Shown: positions 41,997-54,080 of the stretch, piece after piece
Position numbering within the stretch: the first letter of the stretch is position 1
Layout: the number at the start of each line of letters is the position of its first letter
Assembly: GCA_007449985.2 (NCBI GenBank)
Contig: VIIQ02000071.1
Coordinates: forward strand, 124,001 to 188,000
Reading direction: 5' to 3'
Origin: Desmodesmus armatus
Lineage: Eukaryota; Chlorophyta; Chlorophyceae; Sphaeropleales; Scenedesmaceae
Length of the DNA stretch: 64,000 nt
Program-made: the position numbers and the translations under genes
The notes under the pieces: generated by a model
What the model was told of the DNA's origin: nothing
Seen by the model: only the letters and a program-made list of their open reading frames with translations
The model's database searches: none

Positions 41997-42951
41997 GATT
42001 AAGTGGTAGTAAGCCAGCAATTTCCCTGTCAGGCCGAGGATGCTGAGCAGTTTTGGGCTTGCAGAAGCACAGGAATGATCTTGACTCTGCTCGTCAGAGA
42101 GCAGCTGAGCAGGACAACGAACAAGGTGCAAAGAAAAAGGGAGAAAACCAAAATGCCAAACAGGTGGTAGGCTGGTTGCTGAAATGCATGCATTGCTGGC
42201 TGTTGCTCAACCCCAAGGTTTCGGTTCCCAAGGTTTCCATTTTGTGCGGAGCAGGCTTGAGTAGTGCTGTATTAGCCAGAACCACTCTCTCAGTGCGTTT
42301 TTTCATGAGACAAATGCGTCGTGGTGGCGATCGTGTGTCGAAGTGAGTCTGATCAAGCTGATTCATGATCCAAGCAGCAGCACCGGCCAGCACCAGCAGC
42401 ACCAGCAGTAGAGGCAGGTGTAGCATCAGCAGAAACAACAGCAGCTGCAACAGTGCTTTTGCCGTTTGGCCAGCAGCAGGTCCGCCCAGGGCCTGCTGCT
42501 CCAACTCAAGGATGACGAGGATTGCCCGTGACTGTGGGACTTGACACCTCATCAGGAAAACATGCGACAACTGCAGCTATTGTTTGGTGACGTCACTTGC
42601 ACGATGTGACCTCACCGAGCAGCTGCAGCACGCGGCAGAAATGTGTGGCGCATGCGATAGTAAAGTGCACAGCAACTATAAATGCCTGCGCCGCCCTGCA
42701 TCTAGCGTCACGGTGGACTGTCCTGCAGAGGTAGTGATGCCCTAAAGCACACTGGGTCCACGCACAGCCAGCAGATTCAAAATTACTCTCACAGCCTGTT
42801 GTACCTTTTTGGTGCCCGTGCATATTTCATTATTTGATGCCTGTCGTCGCCCTGTCTGGCATAACCTGGCATGCACCGCAGCCTGCACAGGGGGTCTGTT
42901 TCGTAACCCACATGCGCTGCTGGTCTGTGCACTGTGATACGTGTTGTGCAG
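41997..42951. other. Region between DUF262 and the first PDE fragment
   Basis: Upstream region of the minus-strand DUF262 gene. The part at about 42600-42780 is similar to 43900-44060, so it belongs to the duplicated PDE neighbourhood. A frame over 42360-42560 rich in Ala, Pro and Gln has no family match and is not called. Confidence 0.45.
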
Positions 42952-43338
42952 ATCAATGACTGGGAGGCTTTTGATGTGTGTGAGCTGGAAGAGGCCACCA
43001 AGTGCCACCAGGGCCACCAGGGACGCCCCCTGGCTGCTGTCACACGAGCCGTGCTGAAGAGCCTGAACCTCATGCGCTACTTTGACCCCTTGCGCCTGGA
43101 CGTGTTCTTGAGGGACCTGGAGGCGACGTACCCGCCCAACCCATACCACAACAGCAGGCATGCCGCAGACGTTGTGCATGCTGTCTGGGTCACGCTCACG
43201 ACGGTGAGCTGCTCGCAAGCAGTGCAATCTAGTGCAGACTGCTGCTACTCCAGCACAGACTCCTGCACAGCAGGGTGGGTGACCCAAGCTGGACGCTGCT
43301 GAACTGACAAGCTTGCAAGTACCTTCCCCAACGATGTT
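42893..43338 (+). repeat. 446-bp identical segment, copy 1 (PDE exon plus flanking introns)
   Basis: I find no difference between this segment and 46383-46828 at a constant offset of 3490 nt. Sequence on both sides diverges immediately. Confidence 0.9.
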
Positions 43339-43598
43339 GCGCCTCAGATCAATTTTGATCTACGGCCCCCATGTGTATATAAAATTGATGAAAGTCACAT
43401 CATGGCGTGCATGGGTTGGCGCGTGGATGCTTTCCACAAGCAACCACCATCACAGCACACACGCATCAAAGTGCATGATGCTCAGTACAGCCAGGGATTG
43501 TTTGTCTTGCAGGATGGCCTGCAGGACAAGGTTGGTTGAGCCCTGGGAACTGCAGGGGATGGTGCTGGGGGCTGCAGGCCATGACGCTGGCCACCCAG
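42952..43598 (+). pseudogene. Cyclic nucleotide phosphodiesterase fragment (PDE copy 1)
   Basis: Only two PDE exons are recognisable. The first (42952-43203) encodes INDWEAFDVCELEEA through the metal-binding YHNSRHAADVVHA. It is identical to the matching exon of copy 2. The second (43513-43598) corresponds to the GHDAGHP exon but is 86 nt instead of 82 nt, with a 4-nt insertion that brings TGA in frame just after DGLQDKVG. The downstream exons with TDM, the third metal ligand and the glutamine are missing. What follows (about 43830-44300) is unrelated or scrambled, including a short CAGCDIADRLKFMDE frame before a splice donor. A decayed, truncated duplicate. Confidence 0.85.
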
Positions 43599-44299
43599 GT
43601 AGGCAACACCTTTGCAAAGACTGTCTGCTCGGCAGCCAAAGGAATGGTGGCATTTGTTATGGTAGTATCCGATTGGCCTGCTTGGTTGCTGCACAGTGCC
43701 TGTTGTGGTACTGATGAAGCGCAGCTCACCAGATATGTCATGTCCCAGCACTAGGTATTTTTTGGCACTCACCAGCAGACCAGTTGCTCATGCCCGCCCC
43801 AACTGCCCCCACCTGTACTTTCCTGCAGGTGTGCAGGATGTGATATTGCCGACCGGCTGAAGTTTATGGATGAGGTGAGGGCGGGAGGTGGGCCACAGCA
43901 GCAGCAGCTGCAGTGCGCGACAGACATGTGTGGCACTGCACCATTGAAATGCACAGTAACTCTGGTTGGCTGTGCCACTCTGGTCTATGGTCACGGTGTG
44001 CTGTCTTGCAGAGGCAGTGATGTCCCAAAGCACACTGGGTGCACACCATGCCATCAGCAGAGGTGCCGCTGTCATAGGATGAGCTTTGCATCTGTGCTGA
44101 CGCGTATCTGTGGACTGCTGCGTTGCCCTTTCGTTGCATAGCTACGCAAACTGCCAGCGGTGCAACATCCAACAGCCGTTGCTGGTGCTGCCCTCAGATC
44201 ATCAGGACAAGTGCACGTTGTGGCATCATGTAGGTGGAAACTCACACATGATGGGTGTGGCCTGTTGCTGCAATGCCAGTGGGGATGGCTTCTGAGTAG

Positions 44300-45393
44300 A
44301 TACATGTGCAACCCATGCGCAGTGCCACTTTCTGCTTCCATCTGCAGCAGTGTGTGTATCAGTTGGCGCAGGTGCCCTCTTCATGTGCCACCTAGCTCCT
44401 GCTTGCTCACTTAGGCACCAGTAAGGCACATGCCCCCTGCCTGCTGGTTCTAACCCACTCCCGTCACTTCTTTTCTGGCGCAGGTCCAGGAAGGGTGTGG
44501 CTAAAGAAGCCAGCACTAGGAATGTGGACAAGGTACATCGTGCCTGCATCAGCGTCAGCTTCACAGACTGCACACAAAAAGCCTCAAGGTATAAGGACTC
44601 TGCACGTGTGGGGGCAGGCGTACAGTCTGTAATTGTGTTCATCGTCACCGCTGCATGTGCTGGATTCTGGCTGGTCACGTGTGCATTGGCCTGGTTAGAA
44701 GCATACCCGGCCTGGAGTGACTAGCACGCGCGCTGCCCCTCACATGCTGTGCTGATTCAGCACATATGCCCATGCTGCAATTCAGTGTTATCTGCGGACT
44801 CGCACAGTTTGTTCATGCTTATCTGATCAATTCATGTGTACGAAACAATTGGTCAAAATATGAGGCGATTTAGTCATCGACGGTTGGACTGCCTCAACCA
44901 CCAGATGGGCTTTGCGATGGGTCTAAGCATGCGCAACGCCAGTCACTACATTCAACAGTGAACAAAGAGCGAACACAGTTGTGTTTCAGCAACGTCGCAG
45001 CTCACAACCGCACGAAGAAGAAGCTTTCGGTGTGGTTCGTGATCCACTGATCAGCAAACTACACACATCCACCCGGACAGCATACACAGAAACAAGTTCC
45101 AGCCAATTTGTTTCGTCTCTGCTCAGGGCTGGGGCGTGAAGGAGCAGGTGGGCCCTGCGCGCCAAAACACGTCGTGGCTTGCTACACGTCTCCCCTGCAG
45201 TGAACGCAGAGTCGAATGGTTATCTTACAGCCCCATGCGCCTGCGTGTTTGTTGGAACCGTTGCTGGGACGGTGTGGCAGACTGGGCTGTCAGGTCGCTT
45301 GGTTGCTGTTGGTACCATGTTTGGGTTCTGGATTCGCGACATGAACCCAGCACAGATTTTGGTTTCTGACTCTCTGTTCTGTGACTTCTGCAG
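44300..45393. other. Duplicated intergenic DNA between PDE copies 1 and 2
   Basis: 44440-44720 resembles 48740-48980 (shared CAGCTTCACAGACTGCAC), and 44930-45393 resembles 49550-50017 (shared TTGTGTTTCAGC and the promoter-side region of copy 3). At the position of the copy 3 start codon, copy 2 reads GTG AAG GAG CAG (about 45136-45147). No independent gene is seen. Confidence 0.6.
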
Positions 45394-48236
45394 GGTTTCA
45401 AGGCAACTGAGATGTGTGGGTTGGCAGCCCCGGGTCAGCTGGTGGGTGCTGCAGCTATCCAGAGACTGCCCAGCACTGGAAAATTGCAGAGCCCTGGAAT
45501 GCCCACCAACAGCACCAATTTTGGACCAAGCGACGAAGCAGTGTCTAAGTTCACGGAGGCCTTCAAGGCCAGCGCAAGCGTTCTCAGCGGCCCGGTGAGT
45601 AAATCCTGCAGCAGGGTGCCCCAGCACAGCAGCTGAGACCCTTCGTACTGCATGGACCTGTCCATGCATGCTCACGAGCTGTGCAGCTTCAGCGTCTATG
45701 TGGGGATCAGTCATAGCATGGTCTGAGTGTGGCAAGGTGCTTGCCCAGTAGAATCCGATAGAGCCACAGTTCACAGGTCACCTTGTGCCTGCATTGCTCT
45801 TGCCACCAAGCAGGAGCAGCGCCAGCGCATCATTGACAGCATCAGCAACAAGGTAAGTGGACTTAGCCTGCTCTGCAGAGGGTGTACAGCACTGCCACAG
45901 TCATGCACATGATGCAGTGCATGCCAGCCAAAAGGTCAGGCGCAGACAGAGTCATCATCATGATGTAGCTCTGCATGGCATGCCCGGCATGCTCAGCCTG
46001 AGTGAATTGATCAGACTTGAGAACAATGCAACTCCACTTTGCACCCAGTTTTGATCACCAGCACAAGTCAAGCAACGGCATGTGATTGGCTGCGCTCCTG
46101 TCATGACGTTCCCATTGCAGGAAATCTTCCGCACGGGCGAGGGCTTCAAGATCAAGAGCGGCTCTGGCATCATTGAGGACCCCCCTGCTGTTCAGGCGAT
46201 GCTGGACAAGGTGGGTGGTCCTGCCAGCCCTGGGGTTGGGGCTTCCTGTATCCGGCAGAATTAGATGGCGGGTTCACCAATCCAGACCAATCCAGGACAC
46301 TAGTAAACAGGTGCACTCACGTTGATCGGAGCCTTTCAGTGCAGTGCCCGGCATGCACAGCAGCCTGCACAGGGCACCAAACGGTCTGTTTCGTAACCCA
46401 CATGCGCTGCTGGTCTGTGCACTGTGATACGTGTTGTGCAGATCAATGACTGGGAGGCTTTTGATGTGTGTGAGCTGGAAGAGGCCACCAAGTGCCACCA
46501 GGGCCACCAGGGACGCCCCCTGGCTGCTGTCACACGAGCCGTGCTGAAGAGCCTGAACCTCATGCGCTACTTTGACCCCTTGCGCCTGGACGTGTTCTTG
46601 AGGGACCTGGAGGCGACGTACCCGCCCAACCCATACCACAACAGCAGGCATGCCGCAGACGTTGTGCATGCTGTCTGGGTCACGCTCACGACGGTGAGCT
46701 GCTCGCAAGCAGTGCAATCTAGTGCAGACTGCTGCTACTCCAGCACAGACTCCTGCACAGCAGGGTGGGTGACCCAAGCTGGACGCTGCTGAACTGACAA
46801 GCTTGCAAGTACCTTCCCCAACGATGTTTCTGCCCAAACCGATTTTGATCTACGGCCGCCATGTATACAGACCTTGTCAATTCTACAAATAATGATGCAT
46901 GACACATCATGGCGTGCATGGATTGGCGGGTGGATGCTTTCCACAAGCAACCACCATCACAGCACACACGCATCACAATGCATGATGCTCAGCACAGCCA
47001 GCGATTGTTTGTCTTGCAGGATGGCCTGCAGAACAAGTTTGAGGACTGGGAACTGCTGGGGATGGTGCTGGGGGCTGCAGGCCATGACGCTGGCCACCCA
47101 GGTAGGCAACACTTCTGCAAGGAGGTCTGCTCGGCAGCCAAAGGATTGGTGGCATTTGTTATGGTAGTATCCAATTGGCCTGCTTGCTTGCTGCACAGTG
47201 TGCATGCTCATGCCTGTCGTGGTGAGGCGCAGCTTACCAGATGTGTCTTGTCACAGCAATAGGTATCTGTGGCTGTGGAAACTCACCAGGAGACCAGTTG
47301 CTGAAATCCACCCCAATTGTGACCCTCTTGCTCTGAAGCACAACCGTGACAGTCCCAACGAGCGGGAGCACGCCGTCATCACCTGCAAGCTCATGCTGGA
47401 CCACACCCTGCTGCAGCACCCTGTGTCTACGCTGGTGCAGAGCTTGATACCAGACCTCCTGCTGAAAACGGACATGCGTGTGAGTATCAGCTTTGCTGCA
47501 GATGCACTTGAACATGGACACTCCTGCAAATCCCGCAAGGTTCGCAAAGAAAGCGAGATCAGTACCCTATGGTCTTGATTGGATCATACCATGCTGGTGA
47601 CGCTTTGGGTAACTAACCATCAAGTGTGGTTGTTATCATCACAACCATCATTATTTGTTGTCCTGTGCTGCAGTAACACAAGGAACTTGTCAAGGAGTTC
47701 ACCAGCTACGTGGACCTGTACGGCTCTGACCTGAGCAAGTGGCAGGACGCTGCAGCCCGGACCTGTGCAATGTGCATGGTGGTGCACATGGCCGACATCA
47801 GCAATGTTGCCAAGCCATGCGATATGGCCAAGAAGTGGGCCCGGTGCATCACCCAGGGTGAGTCTGCTTGGGAAAAGGCACGTGCAGTCGATAGTGCACT
47901 CTTGGCTGGCAAGGCATGCAAGACACCCTTCCCATGGTTGCATGCGCTGGACTGCAGGTTGTTCAAAAAACCAAACTCTCTGTTGCTGCTGCAGAGAACC
48001 ATGAACAGGGAGATAGGGAGCACAACCTCAAGATGATGGTCGCGCCCCTCCATGACCGCAGTCAGGTGGATGAGCCCGGCAGCCAGCTGACCTTCATCAA
48101 GTTCTTTGCCCTGCGGGACGCTTTCACGGCCCTGGCTGCCATCGCACCCGCCTTTGGGAAGATGGCACTCAGACACCTGGATGACAATGTCGGCTGCTAC
48201 GAGCTGTTTTCGTACCATTCGGTCAAGACACTGTGA
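45394..48236 (+). pseudogene. Cyclic nucleotide phosphodiesterase pseudogene (PDE copy 2)
   Basis: Eight exons matching copy 3 can be followed: 45394-45594, 45814-45852, 46121-46210, 46442-46693, 47020-47101, 47298-47479, 47674-47857, 47995-48236. Most of the PDEase_I domain is preserved, including YHNSRHAADVVHA, GAAGHDAGHP, KTDMR, HMADISNVAK, EQGDRE and SQLTFI. Three lesions argue against function. The upstream first-exon ATG of copy 3 is replaced by GTG. The acceptor and the GVSNQFL segment of exon 6 are deleted, leaving only an improvised acceptor at 47297. Exon 7 begins with TAA (47674-47676) where copy 3 has TAC for Tyr. A six-residue insert (CHQGHQ) also distinguishes exon 4. If transcribed, it would yield a truncated protein lacking the third metal site. 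Confidence 0.85.
46383..46828 (+). repeat. 446-bp identical segment, copy 2
   Basis: Partner of 42893-43338. It spans the INDWEAF exon of PDE copy 2 with parts of both flanking introns. Confidence 0.9.
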
Positions 48237-49753
48237 AGCACCCAGGCAGACGGGTGCAGGGTTTTTGGCTGTTGGATGAGTGCTGCACTTTGTCAGTGTC
48301 GAGGCTGCATCGGTATGGTGTGGTGTTGCGTAAGAGGTATCGTTGAGAGCTGAGGTTGATTTTGTTGGGGTGGGCCGGGGAAGGGTGGCTTTTTATGGCA
48401 TACAGCTGTCACAGCTCACGATATAGTCTACTGATGTATCATACTGTGAGCTGTGCCAGCTGTTGCAGCGGAACTGCAGCTCAATGAGCCGCACGTATGT
48501 GTGCAGCAAGGCTGCACCTGTTGAATTTTTTGATTCTGTTTCTGTTGAATGTGGCGAGCTCATTGGGCCATGAAGCTGTGAGCAACAGTGTTTGTAACGG
48601 CTTTGTCCTGTGGAAGGGTGTCTGAACAAACAGCAGCAGCCCAATCAACACTTGCTGTTCATGACATATCAGCAACACCTCACCCAAACAGCCCAGCTTG
48701 ACAGGGTGCACATTGGCGTGGAGCAACCCCAAATCAGAGGGCTGGGGGTGTGCTGTGCTACGAAAGGCAGCACTCGTGTCACATGAAAGCCAGCCCTCCT
48801 GTCACGCTGACACGTGCACCGGGTGCTTGTGTCAGAGTCAGCTTCACAGACTGCACAAACAGCCTTGGGGCAAAGAGACTCTGCAGGTGTGGGTGCAGGT
48901 GTTGTCTATATCATTGTGTCCATTGTCCCCGCATACTTGTTCATGAATGTTTGCTGGGTTCTGGCTGTTGGCCGTACGAGTCGCTCGTGGTTGCGGCAAC
49001 CATGCTGGCCGGTACCGGCGCACTCTGGGGCTGACAGTTGTTCTCAGTGCTGGTGTGTGCAGCGTCGGGGCGGGGGCCTGGTTAGAGGCACACCCAGCAT
49101 GTCATGCTGGAGGTGCATGGCCTTGTGTGGCTGCTAGCATCCCCTCAGGCCGTGTGCTGTATGGGAGACAGCTTGAGAAGACTCACTGACTGAAAGATGC
49201 TGCCGCAGTTCGACAAGAGACGCTAGCCAGACGCAAGCCCTGATAGGTGATGGTATACAGGGTCAGCTGTTGTTGCAGTATGATGCCCGTTGCAAGCAAT
49301 TGAAGTGGACAGGGGTCCAGAGTTACCAACTTACAGTGAGCACGCGCACTGCCGCTCAAGTTGCGTGAGGATGCAGCACAAGTGTCCATGCTCGGTACAT
49401 TCTTTGCACAAGGATGGTCATCTGCAAGTTCGCACAATAAATCATGCTTGAGTGATTAAACTAGGTCGCTGCAAAAGAGCAGTCAACATCTGAGTCGGCC
49501 ATTGTGGGTTTCCAGAACCAGATGGGGGTTTGCTGCCGATGGGGCTCAGCATTAGGATGCGCAGCTCCAGTTACCACAGTGAGAAGTGAACAGAACAGTG
49601 AACGCATTTGTGTTTCAGCGACATCACAACACACAACCGGCACGACGAGCAAGCTTTCGGTGTTGTTCAGCGCGTACAGGCATCCACCAGGACAGCATAG
49701 CTCATTGTGTCTATAGAAACAGTGAAACACCAAGTAAGCTTGTGTTGTCACTA
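48237..49753. other. Intergenic region between PDE copies 2 and 3
   Basis: The first 330 bp match the 3' flank of copy 3 (52898-53230; shared CAGACGGGTGCAGG and ATACTGTGAGCTGTG). The second half is the 5' flank related to 44930-45393. No additional gene. Confidence 0.6.
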
Positions 49754-52700
49754 ATGAAGGCCCGGAGGGAACAGGTGGGCGCGGGCAGCACATAACACGC
49801 GCCAAACAATGCCGTAGCTTGCTATACGATTCCTCAGCAGTTCACAAAGAGTAGAATGGTTGTCATCACCCCATCATGCATTTGTGTGTTGCTGAGACCG
49901 GTGCCGGGATCCCTGTGGCACATTCACTGTCGGTCGGCATGGTTGCTGTTGGTGGGCCGTGCATTTGCGACATGAATAGTTGACAGATTGTGGTTCTCTG
50001 TTCTGTGCCTTCTGCAGGGGTTCAAGGCAACTGAGATGAGCGGGTTGGCAGCCCCGGGTCAGCTGGTGGGTGCTGCAGGTATCCAGAGATTGCCCAGCGC
50101 AGGAGGACTGCACAGCCCTGGAGTGTCCACCAACAGCACCTACTTCACCAATGCTGGAGCAAGCAACAAAGCAGCTTTGACATTCACGGAGGCCTTCAAG
50201 GCCAGTGCAAGCGTTCTCAGCGGCCCGGTGAGTAATTCCTGCAGCAGGGTGCCCCAGCACAGCAGGGTACTGCATGGACCTGCCAGGCTATATATAGGCT
50301 ATGCATGCTCACGAGCTGTGCAGCATCCGCGTGGGATCAGTCGTAGCATGGGTGAGTGTGGCAAGCAGCTGGTAGAGCCAGCACACACAGGTTGAAACCT
50401 GCTCGGGACACCTGAGCTGCCACTGTGCAATTGCCGAGCTGACCTGTGCCGTGTGCCTGTGTTGTACTTGCCACCATGCAGGAAGAGTGCCAGCGCATGA
50501 TCAACAGCTTCAGCAACAAGGTAATTCAACTGACACAAGAGCAGTACTGCTCTGCAGAGGATGTAAAGCACTGCGCAGTGATGCACATGGTGCAGTGCAC
50601 GCCATGGCCACCCAACGGTGTCAGTTGCGCAGGCAGAATCAGCACGCAGCTCTGCAAGGCTTGCCGCTCAGCCTCAGTGAATGCATCATACTTGGGAACC
50701 ATACAACCCCACCCTGCGTCATCACCAGCACAACTCAACACAACAGCATTTGGTTGACAGCGCGCCTGTCACAACGTTTCCACTGCAGCTCTTCTTCAGC
50801 GGGGACAAGGGGCTCAAGATCAAGAGCGGCTCCAGCGTCACTGAGGACAGCCCTGCTGCCAAGGAGATGCTGGACAAGGTGGGTGGTCCTGCCAGCCCGG
50901 GGTAGGGGCTTCCATTACCTTTACTCCGGCAGAATCAGCTGGCGGGTTCAGCTCTGAACAGCCCAGGGCACTAGCTGACACGAGCAGTCCTGCTAGTGGA
51001 AGCCCTTCAGTGCCTGGCATGCGCTGCAGCCTGCACAGGTGGTATGTTTCGTAACTCACATGCGCTGCTGTATTCTGCAACCTTGTACATGCTGTGCAGA
51101 TCAATGACTGGAAGGCTTTTAACGTGTGCGCCCTGGCCGAGGTCACCAAGGGCCGCCCCCTGGCTGCTGTGACACGAGCGGTGCTCAAGAAGCTGGACCT
51201 CATGCGCTTCTTTGACCCCGTCCGCCTGGACCGCTTCCTGAGGGACCTCGAGGAGTGCTACCCTTCTAACCACTATCACAACAGCACACATGCCGCGGAC
51301 GTCGTGCATGCTGTCTATGTGTCGCTGATCATGGTGAGCTGCTTGCAAGTGGTGGTGAGATGCTACCCCAGCACATACTCCTGCACTACAGGGCGCACGA
51401 CCCAAGCTGAGGCTGTCCGACAGTGGCACTGACACGGTGGCAACTAGATCTACCTTCACCAATGATGTTGCATATGCAGCCCTACCACATACTAAAGATG
51501 CTATGTGTACAGCCCTTGTGCTCTACCTGAGCATGACACATCACGGCATGCATGAATCGTAGGGTTGATGCTTTGTCGTAAGAAACCAGCACAGCACACC
51601 TGCTTCAAGGTGCATGGCGCTCAGCACAGCTATGAATTGTTCTTTGTCTTGCAGGATGCGCTGCACAAGCAGTTCAAGCCCTGTGAACTGCTGGGGATGG
51701 TGCTGGGGGCTGCCGGCCATGACGCTGGCCACCCAGGTAGGCAACACTGTTGCACGGACTGTCTCAGCTGGGCAGCCAACATTGGTGGCATCTCTGTGTA
51801 TTCAATACACCAAGTTGGTGTCTAGGTGGCCTGCTTGGTTGCTGCACAGTGTGCATGGCCACGCCTGTTGTGATACCTGCAGGTACAGCTCACCAGACAT
51901 GTCATGTCACAACATCGATGATATCATGTACATGTGGCTTGGGGAGCTTAGGAGACCATAAGCTGATGCCTGACCCAAATGTCCCTCACCTTGTACGCCC
52001 TGCAGGTGTCAGCAACCAGTTTCTAGTGGACACACAGCACCCCCTGGCCATCAAGCACAACAGGGACAGTCCCAACGAGAGGGAGCACGCTGCCATCACA
52101 GGCCAGCTCATGGTGGACCACACCCTGCTGCAGGAGCCTGAGTCTACGGTGGTGCAGAGTCTGATCCCGGACATCCTGCTCAAGACGGACATGCGTGTGA
52201 GTATCAGGTTTGCTGCCAGTGCTCTTGATGAAGGACTATCCTGCCCTTCTGCTGGCTAGGTATCCCATGGTGTTGAGTGGTGACGCTTGCAGTGACCAAA
52301 CATCAAGTATTGTCACTCAACAACATTGCCAATGTCCTGTGCTGCAGTACCACAAGGAGCTTATCAAGGAGTTCACCAGCTACGTGGAGCTGTACGGCTC
52401 TGACCTGAGCAAGTGGGAGGACCCCAAGGCCAGGACATGCGCAATGTGCATGGTGGTGCACATGAGTGATGTCAGCAATGTTGCGAAGTCCCTCATTATG
52501 GCCAAGCAGTGGGCCCGGTTCATCACCCAAGGTGAGGCTGCGTGGATAAAGGCACGTGCAGTCGATAGTGCGCTTTTTGCTTGTACGCTGAGACACCCTT
52601 TTCATGCACAAGTGCTGGACTGCCCAAGTAACCAAACACCTTTCTGCTGCTGCAGAAAACCATGAGCAGGGGGACAGGGAGCGCGGCCTCAACAAGCCGG

Positions 52701-52897
52701 TTGCCCCCCTCTATGACCGCAGTCAGGTGGATATGCCCGGCAGCCAGAAGAACTTCATCACGCTCTTTGACCTGCGCGGCGCCTTCACAGCCCTGGCTGC
52801 AGTCGCACCTGCCTTTGGCCAGATGGCACTTACCCACCTGGATGAGAATGTTGCCAGCTACTCTCAGCTGGTGAAGGAGGGTGTCAAGACACTGTGA
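49754..52897 (+). CDS. Class I 3',5'-cyclic nucleotide phosphodiesterase (PDE copy 3), intact
   Basis: Hydrolyses cAMP and/or cGMP. Nine exons join in phase to 430 aa: 49754-49774, 50018-50227, 50482-50520, 50789-50878, 51100-51333, 51655-51736, 52006-52196, 52348-52531, 52656-52897. Exon 1 contributes only MKARREQ; the next in-frame Met is at 50036. The PDEase_I signature is complete: YHNSTHAADVVHA (first metal His), GAAGHDAGHPGVSNQFL (HD pair), LLKTDMRYHKELIKEF, CMVVHMSDVSNVAK (third ligand Asp), ENHEQGDRERGL, and SQKNFI with the invariant nucleotide-binding Gln. The catalytic domain covers roughly residues 120-410. The N-terminal 115 residues show no GAF, PAS or membrane segment, so a soluble stand-alone enzyme is likely. 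It is the only intact member of this three-copy array. Confidence 0.94.
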
Positions 52898-54080
52898 GGC
52901 ACCCAAGCAGACGGGTGCAGGAGAGGGGGGCAGGAGGTTGGTTTGGCTGTGGTTTGAGTGCCGCACTCTGTCAGTCTTGAGGTCACATTGATATCATGTG
53001 GTGTGTGCTACGGAAGAGGAATCTTTGAGAGCTGAGGGTGCTTCTGTTTGGGTTGGCTGGGGAAGGGTGGCTTGGCATGACCAGCTGTTTACTGATGTAT
53101 CATACTGTGAGCTGTGACAGCCGTTGTAGGGGAACAGCAGCTCAGTGAGCCGAATGTAGGTGTGCAGCAGGGCTGCACCCGTTGATTTTGTTTTGGTTTG
53201 TTTCCAATGTGGCGAGGATACCGCCCCAGGGGCAATTAAGCTGTGCTACTAGGTAGTATCTGCTGTGAGCAACGGTGTTTGGAATGGCTTGATCTTGTGT
53301 CTGTTGCAGCAGCAGTTGACAGGCAAAAGTATGCTCTGGCAGAGGCATGTTCAGAGCGTTGGGCGCTTTGCGTAGCATAGCTTTGTCCAGTTGGTGAACG
53401 ACACATCCATGTGACTCATAGATAGGATTCCCGCCGGTATGGACCACTGCACATGCAATACTGTGCAGTACTTATGTTGACTTTCATGTGCTGAGCCTAA
53501 GTAAAAGGAGAGCCTGAGTAAGGAACCAATCAGACCTGACCACAGCAGATACAAAGATGTGTTGACAGCATGTGCCATGACTGAATTGCAAGACCATCAG
53601 AAACCAGCCGCCAAGGAGTGCCGCACATTTGAATCAGCCGACACTCCCCACACATCCTGCCAGGGACAGCCTGCTGTACCCACACCCAGCACAACACCAG
53701 ATGATACAGTGCTATGGTACACCTACACACAGCTTACGTTTGGAACCCACACATGCCCGCCTGAACCTTGCGCACACAGCCATGGTGCCCGGCTGGCAGG
53801 GCTGCAACCTGTAAGCCCATGTACAATGCCCTCATAGGGAAGGAATGGTGTCAAAGAATCACGCCCTGCACCAAATGGTGGTGCAGACCTGCTCTCCGCG
53901 TCTTGGTCACAAGCATGCATGGGTCAATTCAAATATTGGGCCAGCACTGCGCATGCTGTTGGCACACTCAAGTGATGCAGCCCCGACTGCAACACGCATA
54001 CATCGATGCAAGAGGTCCATACCCCCTCCAGAACCATGTGAGTCATGGTCCAAAACCCCTCTCCCACCACCTGCACGCTA
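52898..54080. other. Intergenic region between PDE copy 3 and RRP6L3-like gene (convergent)
   Basis: Holds the 3' UTRs of two converging genes. Part of it (52898-53230) duplicates the 3' flank of PDE copy 2. I recognise no gene in the remaining 850 bp. Confidence 0.5.

Noticed and set aside
49461..49805. 114-codon minus frame in the PDE 5' flank
   Set aside because: Lies antisense to the duplicated upstream region and is not preserved in the matching region of copy 2.
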